A DNA stretch of 64,000 bases from Methylobacterium radiodurans (GCF_003173735.1 NZ_CP029551.1:933001-997000); one strand, 5' to 3'; shown: positions 34,378-46,019, numbered from the stretch's first letter. Notes: generated by a model not told the origin, from the letters alone. Program-made: numbers and translations.

Positions 34378-35679
34378 TCAGATGACGAGGCGCCGTACGT
34401 CCTCCAGGACATGGGCGAGGTGGCGGGTGAAGCGGGCTCCGAGCGCCCCGTCGATGACGCGATGGTCGTAGGAGACCGCCAGCGGCAACATCAGGCGCGG
34501 CGCGAATTCGGTGCCGTTCCAGACCGGGGCCATCTTCGCGCGCGGCACACCCAGGATTCCGACTTCGGGCGCGTTGACGAGCGGAGTGAACGAGGTTCCG
34601 CCGATGCCGCCGAGACTCGAGATCGAGAAGGTCGCGCCCTGCATGTCGCCGGCGCCGAGTTTGCCCTCGCGCGCCTTCTTGGAAAGGGTGCCGAGCTCCT
34701 GGCTGATCTCGACGATGCCCTTGCGATCCGCATCCTTGACGACGGGCACCACGAGCCCGTCCGGCGTATCGACCGCAACGCCGATGTTGTAGTAACGCTT
34801 GAGTATCAGGGCGTCCTTCTCGGGCGAGAGCGACGCGTTGAACTCGGGATGTGCGCGGAGCGCCGAGATCGAAGCCTTGATCAAGAAGGCAAGGAGCGTG
34901 ACCCGATAGCCCTTCTCCTTGCCGGCCGTATCGAGCTCTTTGCGATAGGTATCCGTCTCGGTGATATCGGCCTCGTCCGTATGCGTGACGAGCGGCACGT
35001 TGAGCCACGAACGGTGCAGGTGCGGACCGGAAATCTTCTTGATCCGCGCGAGCGGCTTGATCTCGATCGGGCCGAATTTCGAGAAGTCGACGGCCGGTAT
35101 GTCCGGAATGCCCATGCCGCCGGATGCCATCACCGCCCCACCCGTCGGGGCCGGGGTGCCGGAGCCGACGAGGTGACCCTTCACGTCGTCCTTCGTGATG
35201 CGTCCCTTGTCGCCGGTACCCTTGACGGCGGTCAGATCGATACCGAGTTCGCGGGCGATCCGACGCACCGTCGGGCTGGCATGGACGTTCGAGAAATCGG
35301 GTATGCCGGAGGCTGGCGCCGCGGCAGGAGGAACGGCGGCTGCAGGCGCCGGGGAAGAGGCAGACGGGGTGGCCTCGGGAAGCGGCTCCTGTTTGGCCGC
35401 AACCGCGACGGCATCGGCCGGAGCGGGCAGGTCGCCGGCTCCCGCTTCGGCTCTCAGTACCAGGAGGGGCGAGCCCTTGCTCACCCTATCGCCAGCCTTG
35501 ACCAACAGCTTCTCGACCATGCCCGCGCTCGGGGAAGGTACGTCCATCGTCGCCTTGTCGGATTCGAGCGAGACGATGGGATCGTCCGGCCCGATCGTGT
35601 CCCCCTCCTTCACGAACACCTCGATGATCGGAATATCCGTGAAATCGCCGATGTCGGGGACCTTGACCTCGATGCCCAT
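34378..35679 (-). CDS. aceF: Dihydrolipoamide acetyltransferase (PDH E2)
   Basis: A 433-residue E2 with one lipoyl domain (residues 1 to about 80, Lys in LESDKATMDVPSP), an Ala/Pro linker, a peripheral-subunit-binding domain (VHASPTVRRIARELGIDLTA then VKGTGDKGRITKDDVKGH), and the catalytic acetyltransferase domain ending with LAVSYDHRVIDGALGARFTR, where the His-x3-Asp of DHRVID is the active site. One lipoyl domain, against three in E. coli, is within the normal range. It is the core of the pyruvate dehydrogenase complex, between aceE (122 bp upstream) and lpdA (51 bp downstream). Confidence 0.97.
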   Translation of the reverse strand: MGIEVKVPDIGDFTDIPIIEVFVKEGDTIGPDDPIVSLESDKATMDVPSPSAGMVEKLLVKAGDRVSKGSPLLVLRAEAGAGDLPAPADAVAVAAKQEPLPEATPSASSPAPAAAVPPAAAPASGIPDFSNVHASPTVRRIARELGIDLTAVKGTGDKGRITKDDVKGHLVGSGTPAPTGGAVMASGGMGIPDIPAVDFSKFGPIEIKPLARIKKISGPHLHRSWLNVPLVTHTDEADITETDTYRKELDTAGKEKGYRVTLLAFLIKASISALRAHPEFNASLSPEKDALILKRYYNIGVAVDTPDGLVVPVVKDADRKGIVEISQELGTLSKKAREGKLGAGDMQGATFSISSLGGIGGTSFTPLVNAPEVGILGVPRAKMAPVWNGTEFAPRLMLPLAVSYDHRVIDGALGARFTRHLAHVLEDVRRLVI

Positions 35680-35801
35680 GCTGTCTTTCCTGCGTTCCTC
35701 GCGGGTCCGTCTTCGGACCCTACCGTGCCGACCGCGCTCGATTGGAGACCGACGCGTTCTCGCCTTTGCCGTTGGCGCCGGCGCGTCGATCGTGTCTCAG
35801 G

Positions 35802-38462
35802 TCAGACCGTCCAGGGGGCGGCCTTGCCGGGATCGATTCCGTACTTGGCGATCGCGCTCGCGACCGCGCTCGCGGGCAGCGCGCCTTCCTCGACGAGACC
35901 GCTCAGCGCCGCGATCGTGACCCAGCGTCGATCGACCTCGAAGAAATCGCGCAGTTTGCGACGGTAGTCCGAGCGCCCGAAGCCATCGGTCCCGAGCACG
36001 CGATATCGGCCGGGAACCCAGGCCCGTATCTGATCGGCGAACAGCCGCATGTAGTCGGTCGCCGCGATCACCGGGCCGGTTCCCGCTTCCAGACAGGTCT
36101 CGACGTGCGACTTGCGCTTGGCCTCCCCCGGATGGAGCAGGTTCCAACGCTCGCAGGCCATCGCGTCGCGTCGTAGTTCCGTGAAGCTCGGGCAGCTCCA
36201 GACGTCCGCCGCGATCCCGTGCTCCGCCTCCAGCATCTCGGCGGCGGCGATCACCTCCCTGAGGATGGTACCGCTGCCGAGCAACCGCACCCGCGGCGCG
36301 CCGGTCTTTCCCCTGCCCTCGCGGAACAGATACATCCCCTTGATGATGCCGGCCTCGGCGCCCTCGGGCATGCCTGGGTGCTCGTAGTTCTCGTTCATCA
36401 CGGTGATGTAGTAGAACACGTCTTCCTGCTCGGCGTACATCCGACGCAGGCCGTCCTGGACGATGACCGCGACTTCATAGGAGAACGTCGGGTCGTAGGA
36501 GACGCAGTTCGGGATCGTGGCCGACTGGATGTGGCTGTGACCGTCCTCGTGCTGCAGACCCTCGCCGTTGAGTGTCGTGCGTCCGGCCGTTCCGCCGATC
36601 AGGAAGCCGCGGGCGCGCAGGTCACCCGCCGCCCAAGCGAGATCGCCCGTGCGTTGGAAGCCGAACATGGAATAGTAGATGTAGAACGGGATCGTCGGCG
36701 CGTTCGAATGCGAGTAGGAGGTGGCCGCCGCGATCCAGGAAGACATCGCCCCGGGCTCGTTGATGCCTTCCTGGAGCATCTGACCCTTCTCGTCCTCCTT
36801 GTAGTACATGAGCTGGTTCGCATCCTCCGGCCGGTAGAGCTGACCGACCTGGGAGAAGATGCCGAACTGGCGGAACATGCCCTCCATGCCGAACGTGCGG
36901 CTCTCGTCGGGCACGATCGGGACGATGCGCGGTCCGACGTTCTTGTCGCGCAGAAGCGTGTTGAGGATGCGCACGAACGCCATGGTCGTGGAGATCTCGC
37001 GCCCGGCCGTCTCCTTGAGCTGCGCGCCGAACGCCGTAAGGGATGGGATCTCCAGCGGCTGCGACAGGCGGCGGCGTGCCGGAAGAGGGCCGCCCAGGGC
37101 CTGACGCCGCGCCATCAGGTAGCGGTGCTCCGGGCTGCCTTCCGGGAAGCGGATGAAGGGGATTTCCGTGACCTGCTCGTCCGTCAGTTCGATGCCGAAG
37201 CGGTCGCGAAACTGCCGCAGCACCGCCTCGCCCATCTTCTTCTGCTGATGAGTGATGTTCTGGGCTTCGCCGGCCTCGCCCATGCCGTAACCTTTCACGG
37301 TCTTGGCGAGAATGACGGTGGGCTGGCCCTTGTGCTTCACAGCCGCCGAGTAGGCCGCGAAGACCTTCGCCGGGTCGTGACCGCCGCGGGTCAGACGGAA
37401 GATGTCTTCGTCCGACCAGTCACGCACCAGAGCTGCGGTCTCGGGGTATCTCCCGAAGAAAAACTCCCGGATGTAGGCGCCGTTCTTCGATTTGAAATCT
37501 TGGTATTCGCCGTCGACGCATTCCTCCATGAGGCGAGCGAGCGTTCCCGTAGAGTCGTTCGCCAGCAGCGCGTCCCAACCGGTACCCCAAAGGCACTTGA
37601 TGACGTTCCAGCCGTTGCCGAGAAAGTTCGCCTCGAGCTCCTGGACGATCTTGCCGTTCCCGCGAACGGGTCCATCCAACCTCTGGAGGTTGCAGTTGAT
37701 CACGAAGATCAGGTTGTCGAGTTTCTCCCGGCCCGCCATGGAGATGGCGCCCAGACTCTCGGGTTCGTCCATCTCGCCGTCGCCCATGAAGGCCCAGACC
37801 TTGCGACCGTCCGTATCGACGTGGCCCCGGTGGTGCAGGTAGCGGAGGTAGCGCGCCTGATAGATCGCCATGAGCGGACCGAGACCCATGGAGACGGTGG
37901 GGAACTGCCAGAAATCCGGCATCAGCCAAGGATGCGGATACGAGGACAACCCGTTCCCGTCGACCTCGGCGCGGAAAGCCAGCATCTGCTCCTCAGTGAG
38001 CCGGCCTTCCAGGTAAGCGCGAGCGTAGATGCCCGGCGACGAGTGTCCCTGCACGTAGATCAGGTCGCCACCACGCCCGTCCTGGTCCCCCTTCCAGAAG
38101 TGCATGAAGCCGGTGTCGTAGAGTGTCGCGGCGGATTGAAAGCTCGCGATATGTCCCCCGAGCTCCGAGGATTCCTTGTTGGCGCGTAGGATGATGGCGA
38201 TCGCGTTCCAGCGAATTGCCGAGCGGATGCGGTGCTCGATCTGGCGATCACCCGGATGGGGATCCTGCTTCTCGGGAGCGATCGTGTTGAGGTAGGGCGT
38301 GTTGGTCGAGTACGGAACCGGAAGTCCTGTCTGCTTGGCCTCGTCGACGATCCTGTCGAGCAGAAATCGAACCCGGTCCGGGCCAGCGAACTGCGCCACG
38401 GAATGGAGGGCGTCGACCCATTCGCGTGTTTCCAAGGGGTCGATATCGGGCAGGTCGCGCAT
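35802..38462 (-). CDS. aceE: Pyruvate dehydrogenase E1, homodimeric type
   Basis: An 886-residue E1 of the single-chain (AceE) type. ATG 38462 is chosen because GAGGAA lies six bases upstream and it matches the usual length; an earlier in-frame ATG at 38483 is possible. The thiamine diphosphate motif is VWAFMGDGEMDEPESLGAI, and other family marks are RWNAIAIILRANKES, GGHIASFQSAATLYDTGFMH, and the C-terminal GTDGFGRSDYRRKLRDFFEV. It decarboxylates pyruvate and acetylates the E2 lipoyl group. Alphaproteobacteria more often use a two-subunit PdhA/PdhB E1, so the homodimeric type here is a point to note. 296 bp separate it from pyk upstream. Confidence 0.96.
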   Translation of the reverse strand: MRDLPDIDPLETREWVDALHSVAQFAGPDRVRFLLDRIVDEAKQTGLPVPYSTNTPYLNTIAPEKQDPHPGDRQIEHRIRSAIRWNAIAIILRANKESSELGGHIASFQSAATLYDTGFMHFWKGDQDGRGGDLIYVQGHSSPGIYARAYLEGRLTEEQMLAFRAEVDGNGLSSYPHPWLMPDFWQFPTVSMGLGPLMAIYQARYLRYLHHRGHVDTDGRKVWAFMGDGEMDEPESLGAISMAGREKLDNLIFVINCNLQRLDGPVRGNGKIVQELEANFLGNGWNVIKCLWGTGWDALLANDSTGTLARLMEECVDGEYQDFKSKNGAYIREFFFGRYPETAALVRDWSDEDIFRLTRGGHDPAKVFAAYSAAVKHKGQPTVILAKTVKGYGMGEAGEAQNITHQQKKMGEAVLRQFRDRFGIELTDEQVTEIPFIRFPEGSPEHRYLMARRQALGGPLPARRRLSQPLEIPSLTAFGAQLKETAGREISTTMAFVRILNTLLRDKNVGPRIVPIVPDESRTFGMEGMFRQFGIFSQVGQLYRPEDANQLMYYKEDEKGQMLQEGINEPGAMSSWIAAATSYSHSNAPTIPFYIYYSMFGFQRTGDLAWAAGDLRARGFLIGGTAGRTTLNGEGLQHEDGHSHIQSATIPNCVSYDPTFSYEVAVIVQDGLRRMYAEQEDVFYYITVMNENYEHPGMPEGAEAGIIKGMYLFREGRGKTGAPRVRLLGSGTILREVIAAAEMLEAEHGIAADVWSCPSFTELRRDAMACERWNLLHPGEAKRKSHVETCLEAGTGPVIAATDYMRLFADQIRAWVPGRYRVLGTDGFGRSDYRRKLRDFFEVDRRWVTIAALSGLVEEGALPASAVASAIAKYGIDPGKAAPWTV

Positions 38463-38758
38463 CGCGGTTCCTCGAAAGGTCATTGGAAGTGGAGTCGCTC
38501 GGCCAGGGCGGCGAAACGGTAGCGGCCGGAGGCGGACGGTCGCGTAGACCGGTGTCGACGAGGCGGAACGCATCGGTTCCGCCCGATACGACGATCGCGA
38601 TCTCGCGCGATCCGTCTCAGAGAGGGCCGCCACGTGCGAGCTGTTCGGCACGATCGACGGTGTCGTTTCGCTTCCGATCGTACCGGCGCCGATGGCCGAC
38701 AGGGATCGTGCATGCTCCGCGCGACGGCCGCGTCAGCGAACCGATCGCGCGGCGCCGG

Positions 38759-40189
38759 TCAGGCGGCCTTCCGGGACAGCGTCGCCAAGCGGAGCAGGTT
38801 CGTCGTCCCCGAGACTCCGAACGGAACGCCGGCCGTGATGACGATGTTGTCGCCGGCTTCGGCGAAGCCCTCCTCGACGACGGCCTCGCAGGCGAGTTCC
38901 GTCATCGACGCTTCGTCCGACGCTTCGTTCTCCACGACGACCGAGTGGATGCCCCAAGCGACCGTCAGCCGACGGGCCGTGTCGATCGACGGAGTCAGGC
39001 TCAGGATCGGCGCGACGGGTCGCTCGCGCGCGGCTCGGAGACTGGTGGAACCGGACCGCGTGTAGCTGACCGTCGCCCGCGCGTTGATCACGTGCGCGGT
39101 GCGGCGCAGGGCGCAGCAGATCGCATCGGCCAACGTCGCCCTCGGTGCCCCGTGCTGCCCGTCGAGGAGAACGCGGTACTGAGGATCGCGTTCGACGCGT
39201 CGCAGGATCGAGTCCATCATCGCCACGGCTTCTCGCGGGTAGGCACCCGAAGCCGACTCCGCGGACAGCATGACGGCGTCGGCGCCCTCGTAGACGGCCG
39301 TCGCCACGTCGGACGCCTCGGCTCGGGTCGGGACCGGGGACGCCGTCATCGACTCCAGCATCTGGGTCGCGACGATCACCGGTTTGCCCTCTCGCCGACA
39401 GGACCGAATGATGGTGCGCTGGACGATCGGCACTTCTTCCGTCGGCATCTCCACGCCGAGGTCGCCGCGCGCCACCATGATGCCGTCGCAAAGCGACACG
39501 ATCTCGTCCAGTCGATCGACGGCGGCCGGCTTCTCGATCTTGGCCATGACGAGCGCCCGATCTCCTATCAGCTCGCGAGCCTCCAGGATGTCCTCGGGAC
39601 GCTGGACGAAGGACAGGGCGACCCAATCGACGCCGAGGTCGAGGCCGAACGCGAGATGTCGGCGGTCCCGCGCGGTCAGAGGGGACATCGGCAGGACGAC
39701 GCCGGGCACGTTGACGCCCTTGCGGGCCGAGAGGGGACCTCCCACACGAACCACCGTCTCCGCGTGATCCGGCCCGCAGGATAGCACTTCCAGTCGCAGC
39801 TTGCCGTCGTCCAGCAGGATGTCCGTCCCGGGCGACAGCGCGGCGAAGATTTCCGGGTGGGGCAGCGAGACGCGCCGCCCGTCGCCGAGGGCGGCATCGA
39901 GGTCGAGGCGGAAGGCGGCGCCCGCTTCCAGCCGGACCGCGCCGTCCGCGAACGTACCGACGCGTAGTTTCGGTCCTTGGAGATCCATGAGGATCCCGAT
40001 CGGTCTGCCGACCTTGCTTTCCAAAGTGCGGATCGTCCGCACACGCTCGGCGTGATCGGCCTCGGTGCCGTGGCTGAAGTTCAGACGGAAAACGTCCGCT
40101 CCAGCGAGGAACAGGTCCTCGATCGCACCGGCCGAGTCGCTCGCAGGCCCGAGGGTAGCGACAACTTTGGCGTTTCTCGAACGTCGCAT
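38759..40189 (-). CDS. pyk: Pyruvate kinase
   Basis: Start ATG 40189 gives 476 residues. Hallmarks: KVVATLGPASDSAGAIEDLF, FRLNFSHGTEADH, GILMDLQGPKLRVG, the catalytic MAKIEKPAAVDRLDEI, GIMVARGDLGVEMPTEEVP, and MLESMTASPVPTRAEASDVA. It transfers phosphate from PEP to ADP, giving pyruvate for the PDH complex encoded downstream. GGGAG precedes the start and the gene begins 2 bp after the stop of the glycerate kinase gene, so the two are co-transcribed and probably translationally coupled. Co-location with glyoxylate-assimilation genes suggests a copy dedicated to growth on glyoxylate precursors; a second pyk elsewhere in the genome would be expected. Confidence 0.96.
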   Translation of the reverse strand: MRRSRNAKVVATLGPASDSAGAIEDLFLAGADVFRLNFSHGTEADHAERVRTIRTLESKVGRPIGILMDLQGPKLRVGTFADGAVRLEAGAAFRLDLDAALGDGRRVSLPHPEIFAALSPGTDILLDDGKLRLEVLSCGPDHAETVVRVGGPLSARKGVNVPGVVLPMSPLTARDRRHLAFGLDLGVDWVALSFVQRPEDILEARELIGDRALVMAKIEKPAAVDRLDEIVSLCDGIMVARGDLGVEMPTEEVPIVQRTIIRSCRREGKPVIVATQMLESMTASPVPTRAEASDVATAVYEGADAVMLSAESASGAYPREAVAMMDSILRRVERDPQYRVLLDGQHGAPRATLADAICCALRRTAHVINARATVSYTRSGSTSLRAARERPVAPILSLTPSIDTARRLTVAWGIHSVVVENEASDEASMTELACEAVVEEGFAEAGDNIVITAGVPFGVSGTTNLLRLATLSRKAA

Positions 40190-40191
40190 GC

Positions 40192-41463
40192 TCAGCTTCT
40201 CCCGAAGACGAATACCGCGCGAAAGTCGTTTACGTTGGTCAACGTCGGTCCCGTGACGACGAGATCGCCCACCGCGTCGAAGACGCCGTAGGCGTCGTTC
40301 GCGCGAAGGCTCGCCTCGGCGTCGATCCCGAGCGCCGCCGCCCGAGCGAGCGTATCGGGCTTGAGGACGGCACCCGCATTCGACTCGGTCCCGTCGATTC
40401 CGTCCGTATCGGCGGCGATGGCCGCGATTCCGGGATGGCCGTCCAGCGCGAGGCCGAGACCGAGAAGGAATTCGGCGTTGCGCCCCCCGCGTCCGCGCTC
40501 CCTGACGGTCACCGTGGTCTCCCCGCCCGAGATGAGCACGCACGGAAGTTCCAGCGGTTCTCCGTATCCCGCACATTGGAGCGCGATGCCCGCGTGCACG
40601 ATGCCGACCTCGCGCGCCTCGCCCTCGATCGCGCTTCCCAGGATCAGCGGCGTGATCCCGGCATCGCGTGCGACCCGTGCAGCTGCCTCCAACGACCTCT
40701 GTGGTGTGGCGACGAGCTTCGCCAGCGAGCCCGCGAAGCAGGGATCTCCCGGCTTGGGAGTTTCGGATTCCGGACGTGCCAGATGTTCGAGCACGCTCCG
40801 GGGCGCATCGATACGGTACCTGTCGAGGATCGCGCGAGCCTGGTGGCGCGTCGAGGGATCAGGGACGGTCGGACCGGAGGCCACGAGAGAGACGTCGTCG
40901 CCGGGCACGTCCGAAATGACCAGGGTCACCACGCGTGCGGGAGCCGCCGCCGCCGCCAGGCGACCGCCCTTCAAGGCCGACAGGTGCTTGCGCACCACGT
41001 TCATTTCCGAGATGGGCGCGCCACAACTGAGCAGCGCCCGGTTCACCGCCTGCTTGTCGGCCAAGCTGATACCCGGCGCCGGCAGCGAGAGAAGGGACGA
41101 ACCGCCGCCCGAGATCAGGCAGAGGACGAGATCGTCGGGGCCGAGCCCCTGGACCTTGTCGAGGATGGCTTCCGCCGCGCGGAGGCCGGCTTCGTCGGGA
41201 ACCGGATGCGCCGCCTCGACGATCGAGATCCGTCCGGCCGGAACGGCGTGACCGTACCGGGTGACGACCAGACCGTCGAGCGGTCCTTGCCAGTTCGCGT
41301 CCACCGCAGCCGCCATCGCGGCGGATGCCTTGCCGGCACCGATCACCACCGTCCGCCCGAGAGGGGCGGGCGGCAGGTTGGGAGGGATGCGGATCGCCGG
41401 CGCGGCGGCGTCGACCGCCGCGGCGAACATCCGGCTGAGTAGACCTGCCGCATCGATGGTCAT
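40192..41463 (-). CDS. ttuD: Glycerate 2-kinase, MOFRL family
   Basis: A 423-residue glycerate kinase of the GckA/TtuD type. It has the N-terminal domain VVIGAGKASAAMAAAVDANW, the glycine-rich LCLISGGGSSLLSLPAPGIS, SEMNVVRKHLSALKGGRLA, and the C-terminal MOFRL region (VLISGGETTVTVRERGRGG, then RNAEFLLGLGLALDG and AADTDGIDG). Members of this family generally make 2-phosphoglycerate, which enolase can use directly without phosphoglycerate mutase. That fits the presence of eno and the absence of a mutase gene in the same run. It follows glxR by 32 bp and is followed by pyk after 2 bp. Also annotated as hydroxypyruvate reductase in older databases. Confidence 0.92.
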   Translation of the reverse strand: MTIDAAGLLSRMFAAAVDAAAPAIRIPPNLPPAPLGRTVVIGAGKASAAMAAAVDANWQGPLDGLVVTRYGHAVPAGRISIVEAAHPVPDEAGLRAAEAILDKVQGLGPDDLVLCLISGGGSSLLSLPAPGISLADKQAVNRALLSCGAPISEMNVVRKHLSALKGGRLAAAAAPARVVTLVISDVPGDDVSLVASGPTVPDPSTRHQARAILDRYRIDAPRSVLEHLARPESETPKPGDPCFAGSLAKLVATPQRSLEAAARVARDAGITPLILGSAIEGEAREVGIVHAGIALQCAGYGEPLELPCVLISGGETTVTVRERGRGGRNAEFLLGLGLALDGHPGIAAIAADTDGIDGTESNAGAVLKPDTLARAAALGIDAEASLRANDAYGVFDAVGDLVVTGPTLTNVNDFRAVFVFGRS

Positions 41464-41495
41464 CGTGATTCCCTCCCTTCGGCCCGCCCTGGGAT

Positions 41496-42386
41496 TCAGC
41501 CTTTCGATGCGACCTCGTGGCCGGACATGATCTCCAGGGCGCGGACCATCGCGGAATGGTCCCAGGCGCGGCCGCCGTGTGCCGAGCAGGTGTTGAACAG
41601 TTCCTGCGCCGTCGCGGTGTTCGGCAGCGCCACGCCGAGTGTGCGGGCCCCCTGCAGCGCGAGGTTCAGATCCTTCTGATGGAGCTCAATCCGGAAGCCC
41701 GGATCGAAGGTCCGCTTGACCATCCGCTCGCCGTGGACCTCGAGGATCTTCGAGGATGCGAAACCGCCCATGAGCGCCTGCCGGACACGCGCCGGATCCG
41801 CACCGGCCTTCGAGGCGAAGAGCAGCGCCTCGGCGACGGCTTCGATGTTGAGGGCGACGATGATCTGGTTGGCGACCTTCGTGGTCTGGCCGTCGCCGTT
41901 CCCGCCGACGAGTGTGATGTTCTTGCCCATCAGTTCGAACAAGGGCCGAACCGTCTCGAAGGCCTTGTCCGGCCCACCGACCATGATCGTGAGCGAAGCC
42001 GCCTTCGCTCCGACCTCGCCACCGGAGACCGGCGCATCCAAGTAGTCGACGCCGTGCTCGTTGATCCGCTTGGCGAAATCCTTGGTCGCGATCGGAGAGA
42101 TCGAGCTCATGTCGACGACGATCTTGCCGGGCGAAAGCCCCTCGGCGACACCGCCGGCGTCGAACAGGACGCTCTCGACGTGAGGCGTGTCCGGGACCAT
42201 GACGAAGACGATGTCGGACTTTTCGGCGACCTCGCGGCCGTTCGCGCAGGCCGTGCCGCCCGCCTTCAGCAGATCGCTCGGGATCTCCGCGACGCTGTGG
42301 AGGAAAAGCGTGTGGCCGGCCGTCTGAAGATGGGCCGCCATGGGGCTTCCCATGATGCCGAGTCCGATAAAGCCGAGTTTAGCCAT
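41496..42386 (-). CDS. glxR: Tartronate semialdehyde reductase (2-hydroxy-3-oxopropionate reductase)
   Basis: A 296-residue beta-hydroxyacid dehydrogenase. The Rossmann start is KLGFIGLGIMGSPMAAHLQ, followed by the substrate site YLDAPVSGGEVGAKAASL and the catalytic Lys in GGNGDGQTTKVANQIIVAL. The C-terminal helical domain ends with NTCSAHGGRAWDHSAMVRAL, typical of GarR/GlxR. It reduces tartronate semialdehyde, the product of Gcl, to D-glycerate using NAD(P)H. Located between hyi and the glycerate kinase, the standard order of glyoxylate-assimilation operons. Confidence 0.95.
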   Translation of the reverse strand: MAKLGFIGLGIMGSPMAAHLQTAGHTLFLHSVAEIPSDLLKAGGTACANGREVAEKSDIVFVMVPDTPHVESVLFDAGGVAEGLSPGKIVVDMSSISPIATKDFAKRINEHGVDYLDAPVSGGEVGAKAASLTIMVGGPDKAFETVRPLFELMGKNITLVGGNGDGQTTKVANQIIVALNIEAVAEALLFASKAGADPARVRQALMGGFASSKILEVHGERMVKRTFDPGFRIELHQKDLNLALQGARTLGVALPNTATAQELFNTCSAHGGRAWDHSAMVRALEIMSGHEVASKG

Positions 42387-42512
42387 GTGAGTGCCTCCTG
42401 TGCGGGTTCCTCGGCAGGTCGCGTCGTGGACCTGGCGGGCCGCGTTCCGTCGGAAAGTTCGTGATCAGGCCGGTTTCGCCGCGAGTCCCGCTAGCGGGTC
42501 GTCCGGGTCGTC

Positions 42513-43289
42513 TCAGGCGGATTTCGGCAGCCAACCGAGGCCCGTCACCGTGTCGCTCTTGGGCTTGTATTCGCACCCGACCCAGCCTTCGTAGCCGATG
42601 GCGTCGAGATGATCGAACAGGAAGGGATAGTTGATCTCGCCGGTTCCAGGCTCGTTGCGCCCCGGATTGTCCGCCAGCTGCACGTGAGCGATCCGATCGA
42701 GGTTTCGATCGATCGTCTTTGCCAGATCACCCTCCATGATCTGCATGTGGTAGATGTCGTATTGCAGATAGACGTTGTTGGAGCCGATGTCGGCGATCAG
42801 CCCGAGGGCCTGCTCGGTCCGGTTCAGATAGAAGCCGGGAATGTCGCGTGTGTTGACCGGCTCGATCAACAACTTGATGCCTTCGCGCTCCAACGCGTCG
42901 GCCGCGAAGGAGAGATTGTCGACGAGCGTGTCTCGCAGGAGACCGTCGTCCACCCCCTTCGGCGTGATCCCCACGAGGCAGTTCACCTGCAGGCAGCCGA
43001 GTTCCCGGGCGTAGGCCACGGCACGATCGACGCCTTCCCGGAACTCCTTCTTGCGCTCGGGCAGGATCGCGATGCCGCGCTCGCCCGATGCCCAATCGCC
43101 GGCGGGCAGGTTGTGCAGAACCTGAGTCAGTCCGTCGTCCGCGAGACGCTTGGCGAGCTCGGAGGCGGGGAAATCGTAGGGAAAGAGATACTCGACCCCC
43201 GAGAACCCCGCCTTCCGAGCGGCGGAGAACCGCTCGAGGAAGGGCACTTCGTTGAAGAGCATCGTCAGGTTGGCGGCAAATTTGGGCAT
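42513..43289 (-). CDS. hyi: Hydroxypyruvate isomerase
   Basis: A 258-residue TIM-barrel of the Hyi/OtnI xylose-isomerase-like family. Marks are MPKFAANLTMLFNEVPFLER, FSGVEYLFPYDFPASELAKR, LLIEPVNTRDIPGFYLNRTE with a metal-binding Glu, YLQYDIYHMQIMEGDL, and a second catalytic Glu in GWVGCEYKPKSDT. It interconverts hydroxypyruvate and tartronate semialdehyde. It follows gcl after 96 bp and precedes glxR after 126 bp, as is usual for gcl-hyi-glxR clusters. Confidence 0.94.
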   Translation of the reverse strand: MPKFAANLTMLFNEVPFLERFSAARKAGFSGVEYLFPYDFPASELAKRLADDGLTQVLHNLPAGDWASGERGIAILPERKKEFREGVDRAVAYARELGCLQVNCLVGITPKGVDDGLLRDTLVDNLSFAADALEREGIKLLIEPVNTRDIPGFYLNRTEQALGLIADIGSNNVYLQYDIYHMQIMEGDLAKTIDRNLDRIAHVQLADNPGRNEPGTGEINYPFLFDHLDAIGYEGWVGCEYKPKSDTVTGLGWLPKSA

Positions 43290-43385
43290 GGGAGGCCCTC
43301 CCGTCTACGGCGGCGAATGTTCTCGAAACCCGGAGGTGACCGAGGTCGGCCCTCCCCGGGCGATGGGCTTCGTGGCCCCCGACGA

Positions 43386-45173
<1,788 letters not shown>

Positions 45174-45548
45174 GCCAACACCTCCCTTGAAATCAGTTGT
45201 TGCGGCCCATGTTTCGAGCAACGCCCCCTGACTCTCAAGAAGCTTCCGACGCATTTCCGTTGTGTGGAAACGATCGGAAAAGCGTCGAGTTGGCAGTGAC
45301 ATAGCTTGGGATACGGCCTGGAAAATCGCGATCCCTGGTGCGGCGGTCCGCGATGCGCCGGTCGTCGGTCGCGCGGTCGCTAGAAAGCATCCCGCCTCGG
45401 GCGGCGCTTGCTGCGAGCACTGACGCGTCGTTCTCGTTCGTGGTCGGTGGCGGCTGGTACTGCGGAGGCCGCGTGTCTCGCGATCGCTCGGGTTGGCGAC
45501 AGGGGAGTCCATGCGCGCGCCGCTCGCGTCTGCCTCATCGAGAGACGA
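45174..45548. promoter_or_regulatory. Upstream region of the gcl run
   Basis: Contains the gcl ribosome-binding site and, about 80 bp further out, a direct repeat TTTTCC-GATCG-TTTCC on the minus strand (near 45263-45279). Half-sites of this look occur in AllR/IclR-type operators, so it may be the site at which glyoxylate or a ureide signal controls the run. No gene present in the 375 bp. Confidence 0.35.
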
Positions 45549-45869
45549 TCAGGCCGCGGGTCGGGTTGTTCTGCAGACGCGATCGCGCCCTTTTCGTTTC
45601 GCGGCGTAGAGAGCCCTGTCGGCGCGATCCAGCCACTCGTGGGCGACCTCCGTCGTCCGATGGTCACCGCCTGCCAGTCCGACGCCGAAAGTGAGCACTC
45701 CGCGAGGGTGGTCGGCATGCGGGATGGCTTCGGTCGCGACGTCCCCTCTCACCGATTCCCCCGGAAACAGCGCTCTCTCCTCGGCACAGGGGGCGAGCAT
45801 CGCGAATTCCTCCCCACCGATACGGAAGGCGCCGCCCCCGGATCGGCGCGCGTGCTCCCTGAGTGTGCG
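45549..45869 (-). pseudogene. C-terminal fragment of a GGDEF (diguanylate cyclase) gene
   Basis: The minus strand reads RTLREHARRSGGGAFRIGGE then EFAML, which contains the GG-E-EF signature loop. It continues to GVLTFGVGLAGGDHRTTEVA and WLDRADRALYAAKRKGRDRV, the normal end of a GGDEF domain. Upstream of about 45869 the similarity stops and the frame turns into non-protein sequence. Without the N-terminal half of the domain it cannot be active, so it is a gene remnant. Confidence 0.8.
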
Positions 45870-46019
45870 GAAGCGTGGGCGGGGACGAACCGGTGACGTC
45901 GATTCCGATCGGTGCCCGGAGGATGCTCTCCACTCCGGGCGATGCGGCCCTATCTCCTGGATCCCGTCCGGGTTCGCGGCAATAGCGATCCGGAAGAGAT
46001 CTTTCGGAAGGTGTACGTC

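Noticed and set aside
36219..38189. A 656-codon plus-strand frame antisense to aceE
   Set aside because: Antisense shadow of a clear pyruvate dehydrogenase gene; no recognisable domain.
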